A DNA stretch of 56,573 nucleotides from positions 1 to 56,573 of the forward strand of contig MGSS01000145.1 in assembly GCA_001798595.1 (NCBI GenBank). The letters run 5' to 3'. Below, one piece after another: positions 50,522 through 56,573 of the stretch; position 1 is the stretch's first letter; each line of letters starts with the position of its first letter. The position numbers and the translations under genes were made by a program. The DNA comes from Deltaproteobacteria bacterium RIFCSPLOWO2_12_FULL_60_19. Its GTDB lineage: Bacteria; Desulfobacterota; Binatia; UBA9968. A model generated the notes under the pieces. That model had not been told where the DNA came from, searched no databases, and saw only the letters and a list, made by a program, of their open reading frames with translations.

Positions 50522-51472
50522 TTACGAGGCGTAGAGCTTGTCGATGAAGCCGCTGTCGTCGATGACACGCAGGTAGTGGAGGTCCCAGGGTTCCATGGGG
50601 CCGATCGATTTCATCGCCGGGTCTTTTCCAACGTCGAGCGCGTACACATTCTCAATCGCGCTCGGCAGCGGATAGGGCTTTTTAGACAGCAGCCGCGCCC
50701 ATTCCCGCTGAAGATGGGCGTAATATTCCTCTTCCTCCAAGCCGTAGCGGCGCGCCAGGTTGGCCTTTAGAATCCGCACGACTTCCTCCGGGCGGGTTTT
50801 GAAGAAATGAACCGCCTCGATGAAGCCTTTGAGGAAGCTGATGACGGTTTCTCTGTTGGCTTTGATGTAATCGGTCGTTACGCAAAGGGTCGTGTTGTGG
50901 ATGACCGGACGGTCCGGCAGATCGACGATATGGAGCCCTTTCTTTTGTCCGTAAAGATCGAAGGGCATATCCACGAGCGCGGCGTCCGCGTCTCCGGAAA
51001 GGACGCGATCGACGAAGTCCAAATGTTTTCCCGAAGCGACTTCGGTCGCTTCGATATGAATCTCATCCGGCCGGAGGCCGCAGCTTTCCAATACCGCGCG
51101 CAAGTTACCGGCGACACACGGCGCCTTGGTGTGGCAGATAATCTTTTTGCCGCTGAGGTCCCGGAAGCCGGCGATCTTCGGCGGCGCAAGCAGCCGATCG
51201 TCCCAGTTGTTTTGCGCCTGCGCCAGATAGACCAGGCGCTTTTCGCCGCGCGCCCGCTCCCGGTAGGTCTCGTGGTGCAGGCCGCTCAAGAAGTCGATCT
51301 CCCCGGCCAGCGCGAGCTTCGCCCGGTGGGCCATCGTCGGCGCCTTGCGGCCGCCCACGATATCGAGCTCTAGCTCGTAGCCGTATTTTTCCATCACGCG
51401 CGATTCTTTAAAAACCGTGAGAAGCGGCAGGTGGGATGAGTCGCTGGCAAGTAATTCTAGCGTTCGAAGCAA
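50522..51472 (-). CDS. NMT1-like binding protein without signal peptide
   Basis: 316 residues. Binding-protein fold: LASDSSHLPLLTVFKESRVM, KLALAGEIDFLSGLHHETYR, LSGKKIICHTKAPCVAGNLR, and TTDYIKANRETVISFLKGFI with NLARRYGLEEEEYYAHLQRE at the end. No hydrophobic leader precedes the domain, so it may stay in the cytoplasm. It is preceded on the same strand by another NMT1-type protein with a leader (51548-52525). No permease or ATPase lies next to it. Confidence 0.78.
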   Translation of the reverse strand: MLRTLELLASDSSHLPLLTVFKESRVMEKYGYELELDIVGGRKAPTMAHRAKLALAGEIDFLSGLHHETYRERARGEKRLVYLAQAQNNWDDRLLAPPKIAGFRDLSGKKIICHTKAPCVAGNLRAVLESCGLRPDEIHIEATEVASGKHLDFVDRVLSGDADAALVDMPFDLYGQKKGLHIVDLPDRPVIHNTTLCVTTDYIKANRETVISFLKGFIEAVHFFKTRPEEVVRILKANLARRYGLEEEEYYAHLQREWARLLSKKPYPLPSAIENVYALDVGKDPAMKSIGPMEPWDLHYLRVIDDSGFIDKLYAS

Positions 51473-51547
51473 GGTGTCCCCCTTATCACGCTCGTCCCTG
51501 AGGTGAATACATTTTTATTTCGATGACTCATAGCAGGAAGTTCGCTT

Positions 51548-52525
51548 TCACTCAATACCCAACTCTCTCTGGGCCTCTCTGAGCAGCGTCATGTCGCGGG
51601 CAATGGAAACCGGCAGGTTGATCTTTTTGGTTTCTTGCTGAATGAAGCCCCATTCGATGCTGAGGTCGTCGTCGGAGACAAAGCCGTTCGCGCTGAAGCC
51701 GACTTTGGAAAGATCGTAAGTTCGGGCCGCGTCCTGCTCGTTGATATTCGCTATCGCCATAATGATGCGCACCGTTTCATTGCGGTTGCTGCGGACGAAC
51801 CGAAGGCCCTTCAACGCGGCGCGGAGCGCTTTCTTTACCATCTCCGGCTGGCTTTTTACCTTGCTTTCGTGCGTGCCGAGACCGGCGACGGGATGGACGA
51901 CGATTTCCGCCGTGTTGCCGAGCAGCCGGTAGCCCTGCTTTTCCATCATCACGTTGGCCGGCGGAGGCATCAGGCTGCCCTGGGCGAGGTTCTGCTCCAT
52001 AGTAGCCAGGCGCGCAGCGGTGCCGCCGACCGCGATTAGCTTATATTCTCCTTTTTTGAGTCCGAGGTGCTGGAGGTGCTTCTCCGTCAAGATTGCCTGC
52101 GTGTTGGCGAAGGCATTCACCGCGAAGGTTTTTCCCTTGAGATCGGCGGCTGTCTTGATTTCCGGGCGCACCATCAACGAGAAGAGCGGGCGGGTATTCA
52201 GCCCGGCCAGGAGCTTTAGCCCCAAGCCTTGTATCGCGCCGTTGAGAATCGGTGAGATGTTGAGGGAAAAATCGAGATTCCCCGTGGAGAGCGCCGGCGT
52301 CACGATATTTCCGCGCATCTGAACCAACTGGGGATCCAACCCCTCCGCCCGAAAGAAGCCTCTCTCAACCGCGACCTTGACCGGCAGCCACGTCATGCTC
52401 ACGGCCGAGTAGGATAGAGTTACTCTCTTGAGTTCCTGAGCGGCCAAGCGTGTCGCCGTCAGCGCAACTGCGGCAGACAGCAGCGTCAGGATGAGGCCGG
52501 GCAACCAGGGGCGGCGATGGCTCAC
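51548..52525 (-). CDS. NMT1/SsuA-like periplasmic binding protein
   Basis: 325 residues from GTG 52525; this start overlaps the sulfurtransferase stop (GTGA), and the longer frame upstream only reads antisense-like sequence over that gene. A leader (WLPGLILTLLSAAVALTATRL then AAQ) is followed by the SsuA/NMT1 domain: SMTWLPVKVAVERGFFRAEG, VTPALSTGNLDFSLNI, LKGKTFAVNAFANTQAILTE. It should bind an aromatic or sulfonate-like ligand in the periplasm. Translational coupling to the sulfurtransferase suggests a sulfur-related role, but this is an inference. Confidence 0.85.
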   Translation of the reverse strand: MSHRRPWLPGLILTLLSAAVALTATRLAAQELKRVTLSYSAVSMTWLPVKVAVERGFFRAEGLDPQLVQMRGNIVTPALSTGNLDFSLNISPILNGAIQGLGLKLLAGLNTRPLFSLMVRPEIKTAADLKGKTFAVNAFANTQAILTEKHLQHLGLKKGEYKLIAVGGTAARLATMEQNLAQGSLMPPPANVMMEKQGYRLLGNTAEIVVHPVAGLGTHESKVKSQPEMVKKALRAALKGLRFVRSNRNETVRIIMAIANINEQDAARTYDLSKVGFSANGFVSDDDLSIEWGFIQQETKKINLPVSIARDMTLLREAQRELGIE

Positions 52526-53358
52526 TTTTTCTCCCAGGGCTTTTCGATCGGCAGATCGACGCGGTCGCCCCATTCCTTCCATGAGCCCAAATAGTTGCGG
52601 ACGTTCGGGAAGCCGAGCAGCCTGAGCGCCAGATAGGTGTGGGCCGCGCGGTAGCCTCCCTGGCAGTACGGAATAGCTTCTTTGTCCGGCGTCACACCCA
52701 GCTTGCGATACATCTCGCGTAGCTCGGCCTCCGGCTTGTACCGGCCCGTCGAGTCGAGATTGTTCGTCCATTCGAGATGAACCGCGCCGGGGATCGCGCC
52801 GCCGCGCGCGGCGCGGACCAGCCGTCCCATATATTCGTCAGCGCCGCGCGTATCGACGATGCGGACGCCTGGCTTGCCGAGGGACTTGAGCACGTCTTCG
52901 AACGTCGCCAGCAGCTCCCGGCGCTCGGCGGTCTTGAACTCCGTCGCCTTCGGCGGGGCCGCAACCGTCGTCACGGGGCAGCCCGCCTGCGTCCAGGCCA
53001 GGAAGCCGCCGTCGAGGACCGAGACTTTTTGGTGGCCGAAGTATTCAAGAAACCACAGGCCGCGCGCCGCCCGCATGCCGGAGTTCTCCTCGTAGAGGAC
53101 TATTTCCTTGTCGAGATCGACGCCGCGCATCTCGAACAGATGGGCGATCATAGCAAGAAATGCCTTGAGCGGCGCCGGGCTGGTGTCGATCAGGCTTATG
53201 CCGAAGAGATCGAAATGCGCCGCGCCGGGGATATGGCCTTGGGCGAATAACTCGGCCGGGCGCGTGTCGATCACGCGCAGGTTGGGCTGGCCGAGCTTGT
53301 TCGCCAGCTCCTGAGGGGTTGTGAGCAAACCTTGACCGGTGTATTCTCTCGTTTCCAT
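52522..53358 (-). CDS. Thiosulfate/3-mercaptopyruvate sulfurtransferase
   Basis: 278 residues, two rhodanese domains. The N-terminal domain (RVIDTRPAELFAQGHIPGAAH, then VLYEENSGMRAARGLWFLEY) lacks the catalytic cysteine; the C-terminal domain has PYCQGGYRAAHTYLALR with the active Cys (about 231). The CQGGYRA loop is nearer thiosulfate sulfurtransferases (CRxGxR/CQGGVRA) than mercaptopyruvate enzymes (CGSGVTA). The gene overlaps the binding-protein gene and is divergent from the CrtC-like gene, with only 19 bases between start codons. Confidence 0.9.
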   Translation of the reverse strand: METREYTGQGLLTTPQELANKLGQPNLRVIDTRPAELFAQGHIPGAAHFDLFGISLIDTSPAPLKAFLAMIAHLFEMRGVDLDKEIVLYEENSGMRAARGLWFLEYFGHQKVSVLDGGFLAWTQAGCPVTTVAAPPKATEFKTAERRELLATFEDVLKSLGKPGVRIVDTRGADEYMGRLVRAARGGAIPGAVHLEWTNNLDSTGRYKPEAELREMYRKLGVTPDKEAIPYCQGGYRAAHTYLALRLLGFPNVRNYLGSWKEWGDRVDLPIEKPWEKK

Positions 53359-53377
53359 AGTGAGCTTTTATAACACC

Positions 53378-54481
53378 ATGAAGAGATTGTCTCAAATCGT
53401 CCGGTCGCGATCGCCGGCCCTCGTCGCTCTGGCGGCGCTGTTGCTTCTCGCCTCATCCTTCAGCTATCAAGCCGCTTCACCGAAAAAAAAGCTCGTCTTC
53501 CCGCAGGATCACTTTTCCCACCCGGACTTTAAGACCGAGTGGTGGTACTACACGGGCCACTTCGAGACGGAATCCGGCAAGAGCTACGGCTATCAGGTGA
53601 CTTTTTTTCGTTTCGGCCTGCGCGACCGGCAACCGCAAAAAGGCGAGCCGCTCTTCACCGACCTGCACATGGCTCATTTCGCGCTCTCGGACAAGCAGGG
53701 CAAAAAGTTTGTTTTCTGGGAGCGGGCCAACCGCGGCTATCGCGACCAGGCCGGCGCGGCGACGGACCGCTATCTCGTCTGGAACGAAGACTGGAAAGTG
53801 GAAGCTCAAGGACAGAATCACGTCATCCAGGTGAGACATCAGGACGTGGCCTTGAGGCTGAATCTTACCCCGGTCAAGCGCCCGGCGTTGCATGGCAACG
53901 GGGGGTACAGTCAAAAAGGAGAGGGCGAAGGCAGGGCCGCTCATTATTATTCCTTCACGCGCCTCAAGACGGAGGGCGAGTTCGAGATCGGCGGAAAGAC
54001 GGAGCGAATCCGGGGACAGAGTTGGATGGATCATGAATTCGGCAGCAACCAGCTGGCGGAAGATCAGGTCGGCTGGGATTGGTTCAGCATCCAGCTCGAT
54101 AACAATGTCGAGCTGATGCTCTATCTCATCCGGCGCAAGGACGGCTCCGTCGACCCCCGTTCGAGCGGCACGCTGATCTATGAAACCGGCTCAACTTCGC
54201 CTCTCAGGTTCCGCTACTTCCAGGTCGAGGTGCTGGACAGATGGACGAGTCCCAAGAGCGGCGGCAACTACCCGATGAAATGGCGCGTGACCTCCCCGAG
54301 CGAAGGGATCGACTTGGAGATCACTCCCGTTTTCCCGGAGCAGGAGCTCGACACGCGCCGGAGTACCAAAGTGACTTACTGGGAAGGGGCGGCGCAGGTG
54401 CGCGGCGTGTTTCAGGACGAGCGGGTGAAGGGCGTGGGCTACGTCGAGATGACGGGGTATGTGGGGAAGATGAAGATGTAG
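53378..54481 (+). CDS. AttH/CrtC-like lipocalin-type protein (exported)
   Basis: 367 residues from ATG 53378. A signal peptide (SPALVALAALLLLASSFSYQ) is followed by the CrtC/AttH domain: DHFSHPDFKTEWWYYTGHFE, YGYQVTFFRFGLR, TDLHMAHFALSD and GQSWMDHEFGSNQ, the best-known motif of the family with W-x-D-x-x-x-G. Members include hydroxyneurosporene synthase and predicted hydrolases. The last codons (MTGYVGKMKM) lie in the first copy of a 33-bp direct repeat at the border of the toxin-antitoxin insert, giving a TAG instead of the TAA that follows the second copy. Confidence 0.85.
   Translation: MKRLSQIVRSRSPALVALAALLLLASSFSYQAASPKKKLVFPQDHFSHPDFKTEWWYYTGHFETESGKSYGYQVTFFRFGLRDRQPQKGEPLFTDLHMAHFALSDKQGKKFVFWERANRGYRDQAGAATDRYLVWNEDWKVEAQGQNHVIQVRHQDVALRLNLTPVKRPALHGNGGYSQKGEGEGRAAHYYSFTRLKTEGEFEIGGKTERIRGQSWMDHEFGSNQLAEDQVGWDWFSIQLDNNVELMLYLIRRKDGSVDPRSSGTLIYETGSTSPLRFRYFQVEVLDRWTSPKSGGNYPMKWRVTSPSEGIDLEITPVFPEQELDTRRSTKVTYWEGAAQVRGVFQDERVKGVGYVEMTGYVGKMKM
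54448..54480 (+). repeat. 33-bp direct repeat, copy 1 (3' end of the CrtC-like gene)
   Basis: GATGACGGGGTATGTGGGGA and AGATGAAGATGTA. Identical to 54961-54993. Confidence 0.9.
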
Positions 54482-54490
54482 GCGGCATTT

Positions 54491-54736
54491 ATGGCGAAGA
54501 GCGTCCGTATTGATCGTCAGTTGGAATCCTGCCGCCAGCAGATCGCGAAAGTCTCGGGACTCACGAAATCTAAGGTGATCCAGAACGCGATGGCGAAAAG
54601 GTGTGATCAGATGCCGAAACCTTCGCTCGCTGACAGTCTGGCCCCGTTCATTGGCCGGGTAAAAAGCGCGGGCGGTCGTGCCCGGCATACCGGCACAGCT
54701 TTTCGACAGGCCTTGGGCAAGAAGAAGACGTCATGA
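54491..54736 (+). CDS. VapB-like antitoxin
   Basis: 81 residues from ATG 54491. N-terminal AKSVRIDRQLESCRQQIAKV and SGLTKSKVIQNAMAKRCDQM have the strand-helix-helix pattern of ribbon-helix-helix antitoxins. The stop overlaps the ATG of the toxin remnant (ATGA). The frame is intact while the toxin is deleted, so this may be an orphan antitoxin. It starts ten bases after the first 33-bp repeat. Confidence 0.65.
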   Translation: MAKSVRIDRQLESCRQQIAKVSGLTKSKVIQNAMAKRCDQMPKPSLADSLAPFIGRVKSAGGRARHTGTAFRQALGKKKTS

Positions 54737-54931
54737 TCCTCGCCGACGCCGGGCCCTTGCTAGCCCTCGTTTATGGAGGCCGGCCCGGCCACGATGCTTT
54801 GGTCACATGCCTCGCTGGTCTGCCTGGCTGAGGAACGGGGTATCCGGGACATCTTCACGCTCGATCGACAAGACTTTAGCACCTACCGTATCCACGGCCG
54901 TCAAAACTTTCGCCTCTGGCCGGCCAAGTAG
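54733..54931 (+). pseudogene. VapC toxin remnant with internal deletion
   Basis: N-terminal PIN start MILADAGPLLALVYGGRPGH from ATG 54733, then, in another frame, the C-terminal PIN end LAEERGIRDIFTLDRQDFST and YRIHGRQNFRLWPAK (stop 54931). The middle (about 60-70 codons, with the central acidic residues) is missing and the frames do not match, so no active RNase can be made. Confidence 0.75.
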
Positions 54932-54960
54932 CGCTCAGGCAAAGAAGGAAATTCACTGAG

Positions 54961-54993
54961 GATGACGGGGTATGTGGGGAAGATGAAGATGTA
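54961..54993 (+). repeat. 33-bp direct repeat, copy 2
   Basis: Exact copy of 54448-54480, ending GATGTA then AAA, so that a TAA follows. The two copies bracket the VapBC remnant (about 480 bases). Confidence 0.9.
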
Positions 54994-55062
54994 AAACGCT
55001 ATTGACTAAGGCTATGGGCTTGCATAAAACCAGCGGCAATACGGTCTGTTTAACGTGCCTCG

Positions 55063-55173
55063 ATGACGGAGACGGAGAAAAGGCTGATTGCCGACTGCTG
55101 CAACAGAGACAAGGCCGCCTGGGATGCCTTCGTCCTGCAATACTCGTCTTGTCAGCTTCACCGTGCAATATGA
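55063..55173 (+). pseudogene. Remnant of an ECF-type sigma factor N-terminus
   Basis: From ATG 55063: TETEKRLIADCCNRDKAAWD then AFVLQYS, an excellent match to the start of sigma-70 region 2 (LIxxCxxGDxxAWxxFVxxYS). The frame ends after 36 codons. A one-base shift (tcg cgt ctt gtc would read SRLV) leads into the frame of the DUF7718-like gene, which overlaps it. The sigma factor is therefore a 5' fragment spliced onto the next gene. A promoter-like TTGACT(17)TAAAAC precedes it near 55000. Confidence 0.5.
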
Positions 55174-55384
55174 GACATTCTGGAAGGGGAAGTGGTTGCC
55201 CGTGGCACGCTACGACTCGGCGCATGGATTTGCCCATCGAGATCTGTATGACATACGGGGGAGAGCTATTAAGACTCCGCTCTTTATACGGAATTACAAC
55301 CAAGCCCTCACCTTCGCAGAGTTGGATCTGAAAGCTAACTGGCGAATCTACCGTGAGCGGTTTCTACGGGGAGTAGGCGAATGA
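55124..55384 (+). CDS. DUF7718-like small protein, N-terminus rearranged (copy 1)
   Basis: 86 residues if started at ATG 55124. The conserved part is FTVQYETFWKGKWLPVARYD, SAHGFAHRDLYDIRG, TFAELDLKANWRIYRERF. A similar protein is encoded 700 bases downstream. It resembles the uncharacterised family I know as DUF7718, whose members stand before DUF5647 genes. The natural N-terminus is replaced by sigma-factor-derived sequence. It overlaps the DUF5647-like gene by four bases (ATGA). Function unknown; toxin-antitoxin-like coupling is possible. Confidence 0.6.
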   Translation: MPSSCNTRLVSFTVQYETFWKGKWLPVARYDSAHGFAHRDLYDIRGRAIKTPLFIRNYNQALTFAELDLKANWRIYRERFLRGVGE

Positions 55385-55653
55385 AGCAAAACAAACTGAT
55401 AGAGAAAAATTTGGAGCTAAGTTTCGAGTTTTCCCGCTATCTCATGGCTCACCCTGAGGTGGAAAGACAAATTCCACGGGGGGCGCAGGTGGTTATGCTT
55501 CCCGAGTACGACGAGGGGTTAAAGCGGTTCAACTTGAGAAATTCTAAGCGTCATCGAGACAAGGGGCAACCCGTCGTATATGTGCGTATTAAAAAGCTAG
55601 CCTCAGATCGCCCCTCCCGCCTGATTGGAACAAAGGTTGAACGAGTAGCCTAA
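55381..55653 (+). CDS. DUF5647-like small protein (copy 1)
   Basis: 90 residues: KNLELSFEFSRYLMAHPEVE, RQIPRGAQVVMLPEYDEG, RHRDKGQPVVYVRIKKLASD. This matches what I know as DUF5647 (a single helix-strand unit ending in VVYVRIxKLA and a short tail RPSRLIG). Translation is coupled to the DUF7718-like gene. No catalytic residues are obvious. About 55 percent identical by eye to the second copy at 56117. Confidence 0.7.
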   Translation: MKQNKLIEKNLELSFEFSRYLMAHPEVERQIPRGAQVVMLPEYDEGLKRFNLRNSKRHRDKGQPVVYVRIKKLASDRPSRLIGTKVERVA

Positions 55654-55830
55654 GAACCCTTCAGCCCTGTGGGCTTTAGCCCCACTGTTCCCGCTTCCAT
55701 TTCCATCTCTCACCCCTATTTCTGGGCGCCGTCTATCCTGGTGGGGGATGGGAAATAGGAGCAGGTTCCTTGACTTATTGGTCCGTTCGTAAACAATAGC
55801 AGGTCAGTGGTCGAGAAAGCCTATGTGCAG

Positions 55831-56120
55831 ATGGTCACTAGCCGGGATCGTATCCGGGTTCGGTTCAAAAGGACCGAGGCAAAATCGCGGAGTTTGTTGT
55901 TCAATATGAAATGCTTGTAAAGGGTAAGTGGGCGGCGGTTGTTCGCTATGACACAGCGCATGGACAGCCCCACACCGACGTCATCAGCCCGGACGGCACA
56001 AAGGAAAAGAGGCTGCTGCACTTTCCAAATTTTAGCGACGCCTTCTCTTATGCTCAAGAAGATGTGAAGGCCAACTGGGAACGGCACCGAGAGAGGTATT
56101 TTCTGGAGGGAAAAAAGTGA
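55831..56120 (+). pseudogene. DUF7718-like protein, copy 2, with a one-base frameshift
   Basis: From ATG 55831 one frame reads VTSRDRIRVRFKRTE and then fails; the adjacent frame continues GKIAEFVVQYEMLVKGKWAA, VVRYDTAHGQPHTDV, FPNFSDAFSYAQEDVKANWE and RHRERYFLEGKK. A single missing G near 55875 (ACCGAGGCAAAAT) would join the two halves. Either the gene is broken, the base is an assembly error, or the ribosome shifts there. A shorter intact reading begins at ATG 55911. It overlaps the next DUF5647-like gene (GTGA). Confidence 0.6.
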
Positions 56121-56389
56121 ACAAGACGGGCTTTGCCTATAAGAATATCGTGCTGAACACCGAATTTAACAAGTATCTTGTCGAACATCCTGAGGTGGCG
56201 GACAAAATTCCGGACAACGCTCTAGTGGTCCTTTTGCCGGAGAATGATCCCGGCCTATGCCGCAAGAATCTCGCTCTAGCCCGACACCATCGAGAAAAGG
56301 GCCAGGCCGTTGTCCATGTACGAATCAAGAAATTGGCTTCTCCTCCAAAGTCGCGTTTGGTCCAGCCACGACTAAAAATCGCTCTCTAG
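56117..56389 (+). CDS. DUF5647-like small protein (copy 2)
   Basis: 90 residues from GTG 56117, overlapping the stop of the preceding gene by four bases. KTGFAYKNIVLNTEFNKYLV, VADKIPDNALVVLLPENDPG, LARHHREKGQAVVHVRIKKL then SRLVQPRLK: the same family as copy 1, and closer to the family consensus (LPENDPGLCRKNLALA). Second half of the duplicated two-gene module. Confidence 0.75.
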   Translation: MNKTGFAYKNIVLNTEFNKYLVEHPEVADKIPDNALVVLLPENDPGLCRKNLALARHHREKGQAVVHVRIKKLASPPKSRLVQPRLKIAL

Positions 56390-56482
56390 AGTTGCCGTTG
56401 AAACTGAGCGGCGGTCGGAAGCACTTTCCCGGCAAGAAGCTTCTGCGTAGCTATGGGATCTTAACTGTTCTCCCTCCTTGAT

Positions 56483-56573
56483 TTACCCTCCGAAAACGCC
56501 CACAATTTCTCCCATGAGTTTTACGGCGAAGATCAAAGGGACGATCGCCAAATGCCAGATGTTCTCTCGCGGC
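56483..56573 (-). CDS. C-terminus of a membrane protein, cut by the window edge
   Basis: The frame enters from the right edge and ends TAA at 56483. The 30 codons seen read PRENIWHLAIVPLIFAVKLM then GEIVGVFGG, one membrane helix at a C-terminus. Several integral membrane glycosyltransferases and transporters end like this, but the family cannot be decided. It is convergent with the DUF5647-like gene. Confidence 0.55.
   Translation of the reverse strand, partial: PRENIWHLAIVPLIFAVKLMGEIVGVFGG

Noticed and set aside
1-56573. tRNA, rRNA, CRISPR arrays, integrases or intact transposases
   Set aside because: Looked for by eye on both strands and not found; short tRNA genes could still be missed without a covariance search.

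Overview
The window looks like chromosome from an uncultured, GC-rich Gram-negative bacterium. Evidence for an outer membrane is a complete mlaEFDC lipid-transport set, and several proteins have signal peptides. Gene content resembles deep soil or subsurface lineages such as Binatota, Methylomirabilota/Rokubacteria or other former Deltaproteobacteria: a B12-dependent ribonucleotide reductase, hydantoinase/oxoprolinase genes, several NMT1-type binding proteins, and scattered toxin-antitoxin genes. The lineage is inferred from gene content only. No rRNA, tRNA, CRISPR array, integrase or intact transposase was seen.

Layout. 1-8.3 kb: end of a methyltransferase gene, small membrane proteins, a gamma-carbonic-anhydrase-like protein, L-2-hydroxyglutarate oxidase, a zinc alcohol dehydrogenase, the mla operon (minus strand), a TrmN6-like methyltransferase and dciA. 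8.3-11.2 kb: nrdJ behind a strong promoter overlapped by a probable tandem NrdR operator. 11.2-17.6 kb: an accessory island with an HNH protein, an AT-rich two-gene cassette between inverted repeats, a broken RHS gene, an AAA/DUF4143 ATPase, a VapBC-like pair, a RelE/ParE-Phd pair, and a DUF1902/HicA-like pair with the toxin truncated. 17.6-30.1 kb: a cupin, a secreted aspartyl protease, then housekeeping genes rpsO-pnp-M16 peptidase-dut and purB-purS-purQ-purL-purF. 30.1-30.4 kb: a strongly foldable non-coding stretch. 30.4-37.4 kb: a SWIB protein and a hydantoinase cluster (hyuA, two hyuB paralogues, a leaderless binding protein). 37.6-48.3 kb: nucleotidyltransferase pair, Nudix, alpha/beta hydrolase, D-aminoacylase-type amidohydrolase, an ABC binding protein and ATPase without a permease, a Gfo/Idh/MocA oxidoreductase, aldehyde dehydrogenase, ornithine cyclodeaminase-like enzyme and an SH3 protein. 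48.4-56.6 kb: exported methyltransferase-like protein, MFS transporter, two binding proteins, sulfurtransferase, CrtC/AttH-like protein, then a second accessory patch: a VapBC remnant between 33-bp direct repeats, and two tandem copies of a two-gene module (DUF7718-like plus DUF5647-like).

The most unusual aspect is the density of short non-coding elements. There are two 136-bp stem-loops with conserved arms and diverged loops (18523 and 39894). There is a 370-bp multi-hairpin region after purF. Palindromes sit in frame inside both hyuB genes. A CCTTCGACT-type hairpin family includes one copy that carries a gene's ribosome binding site. Many intergenic spacers are built from one short word repeated on one side and its complement on the other. 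These elements, the direct-repeat-bounded toxin cassette and the tandem DUF7718/DUF5647 module are the best candidates for something undescribed.
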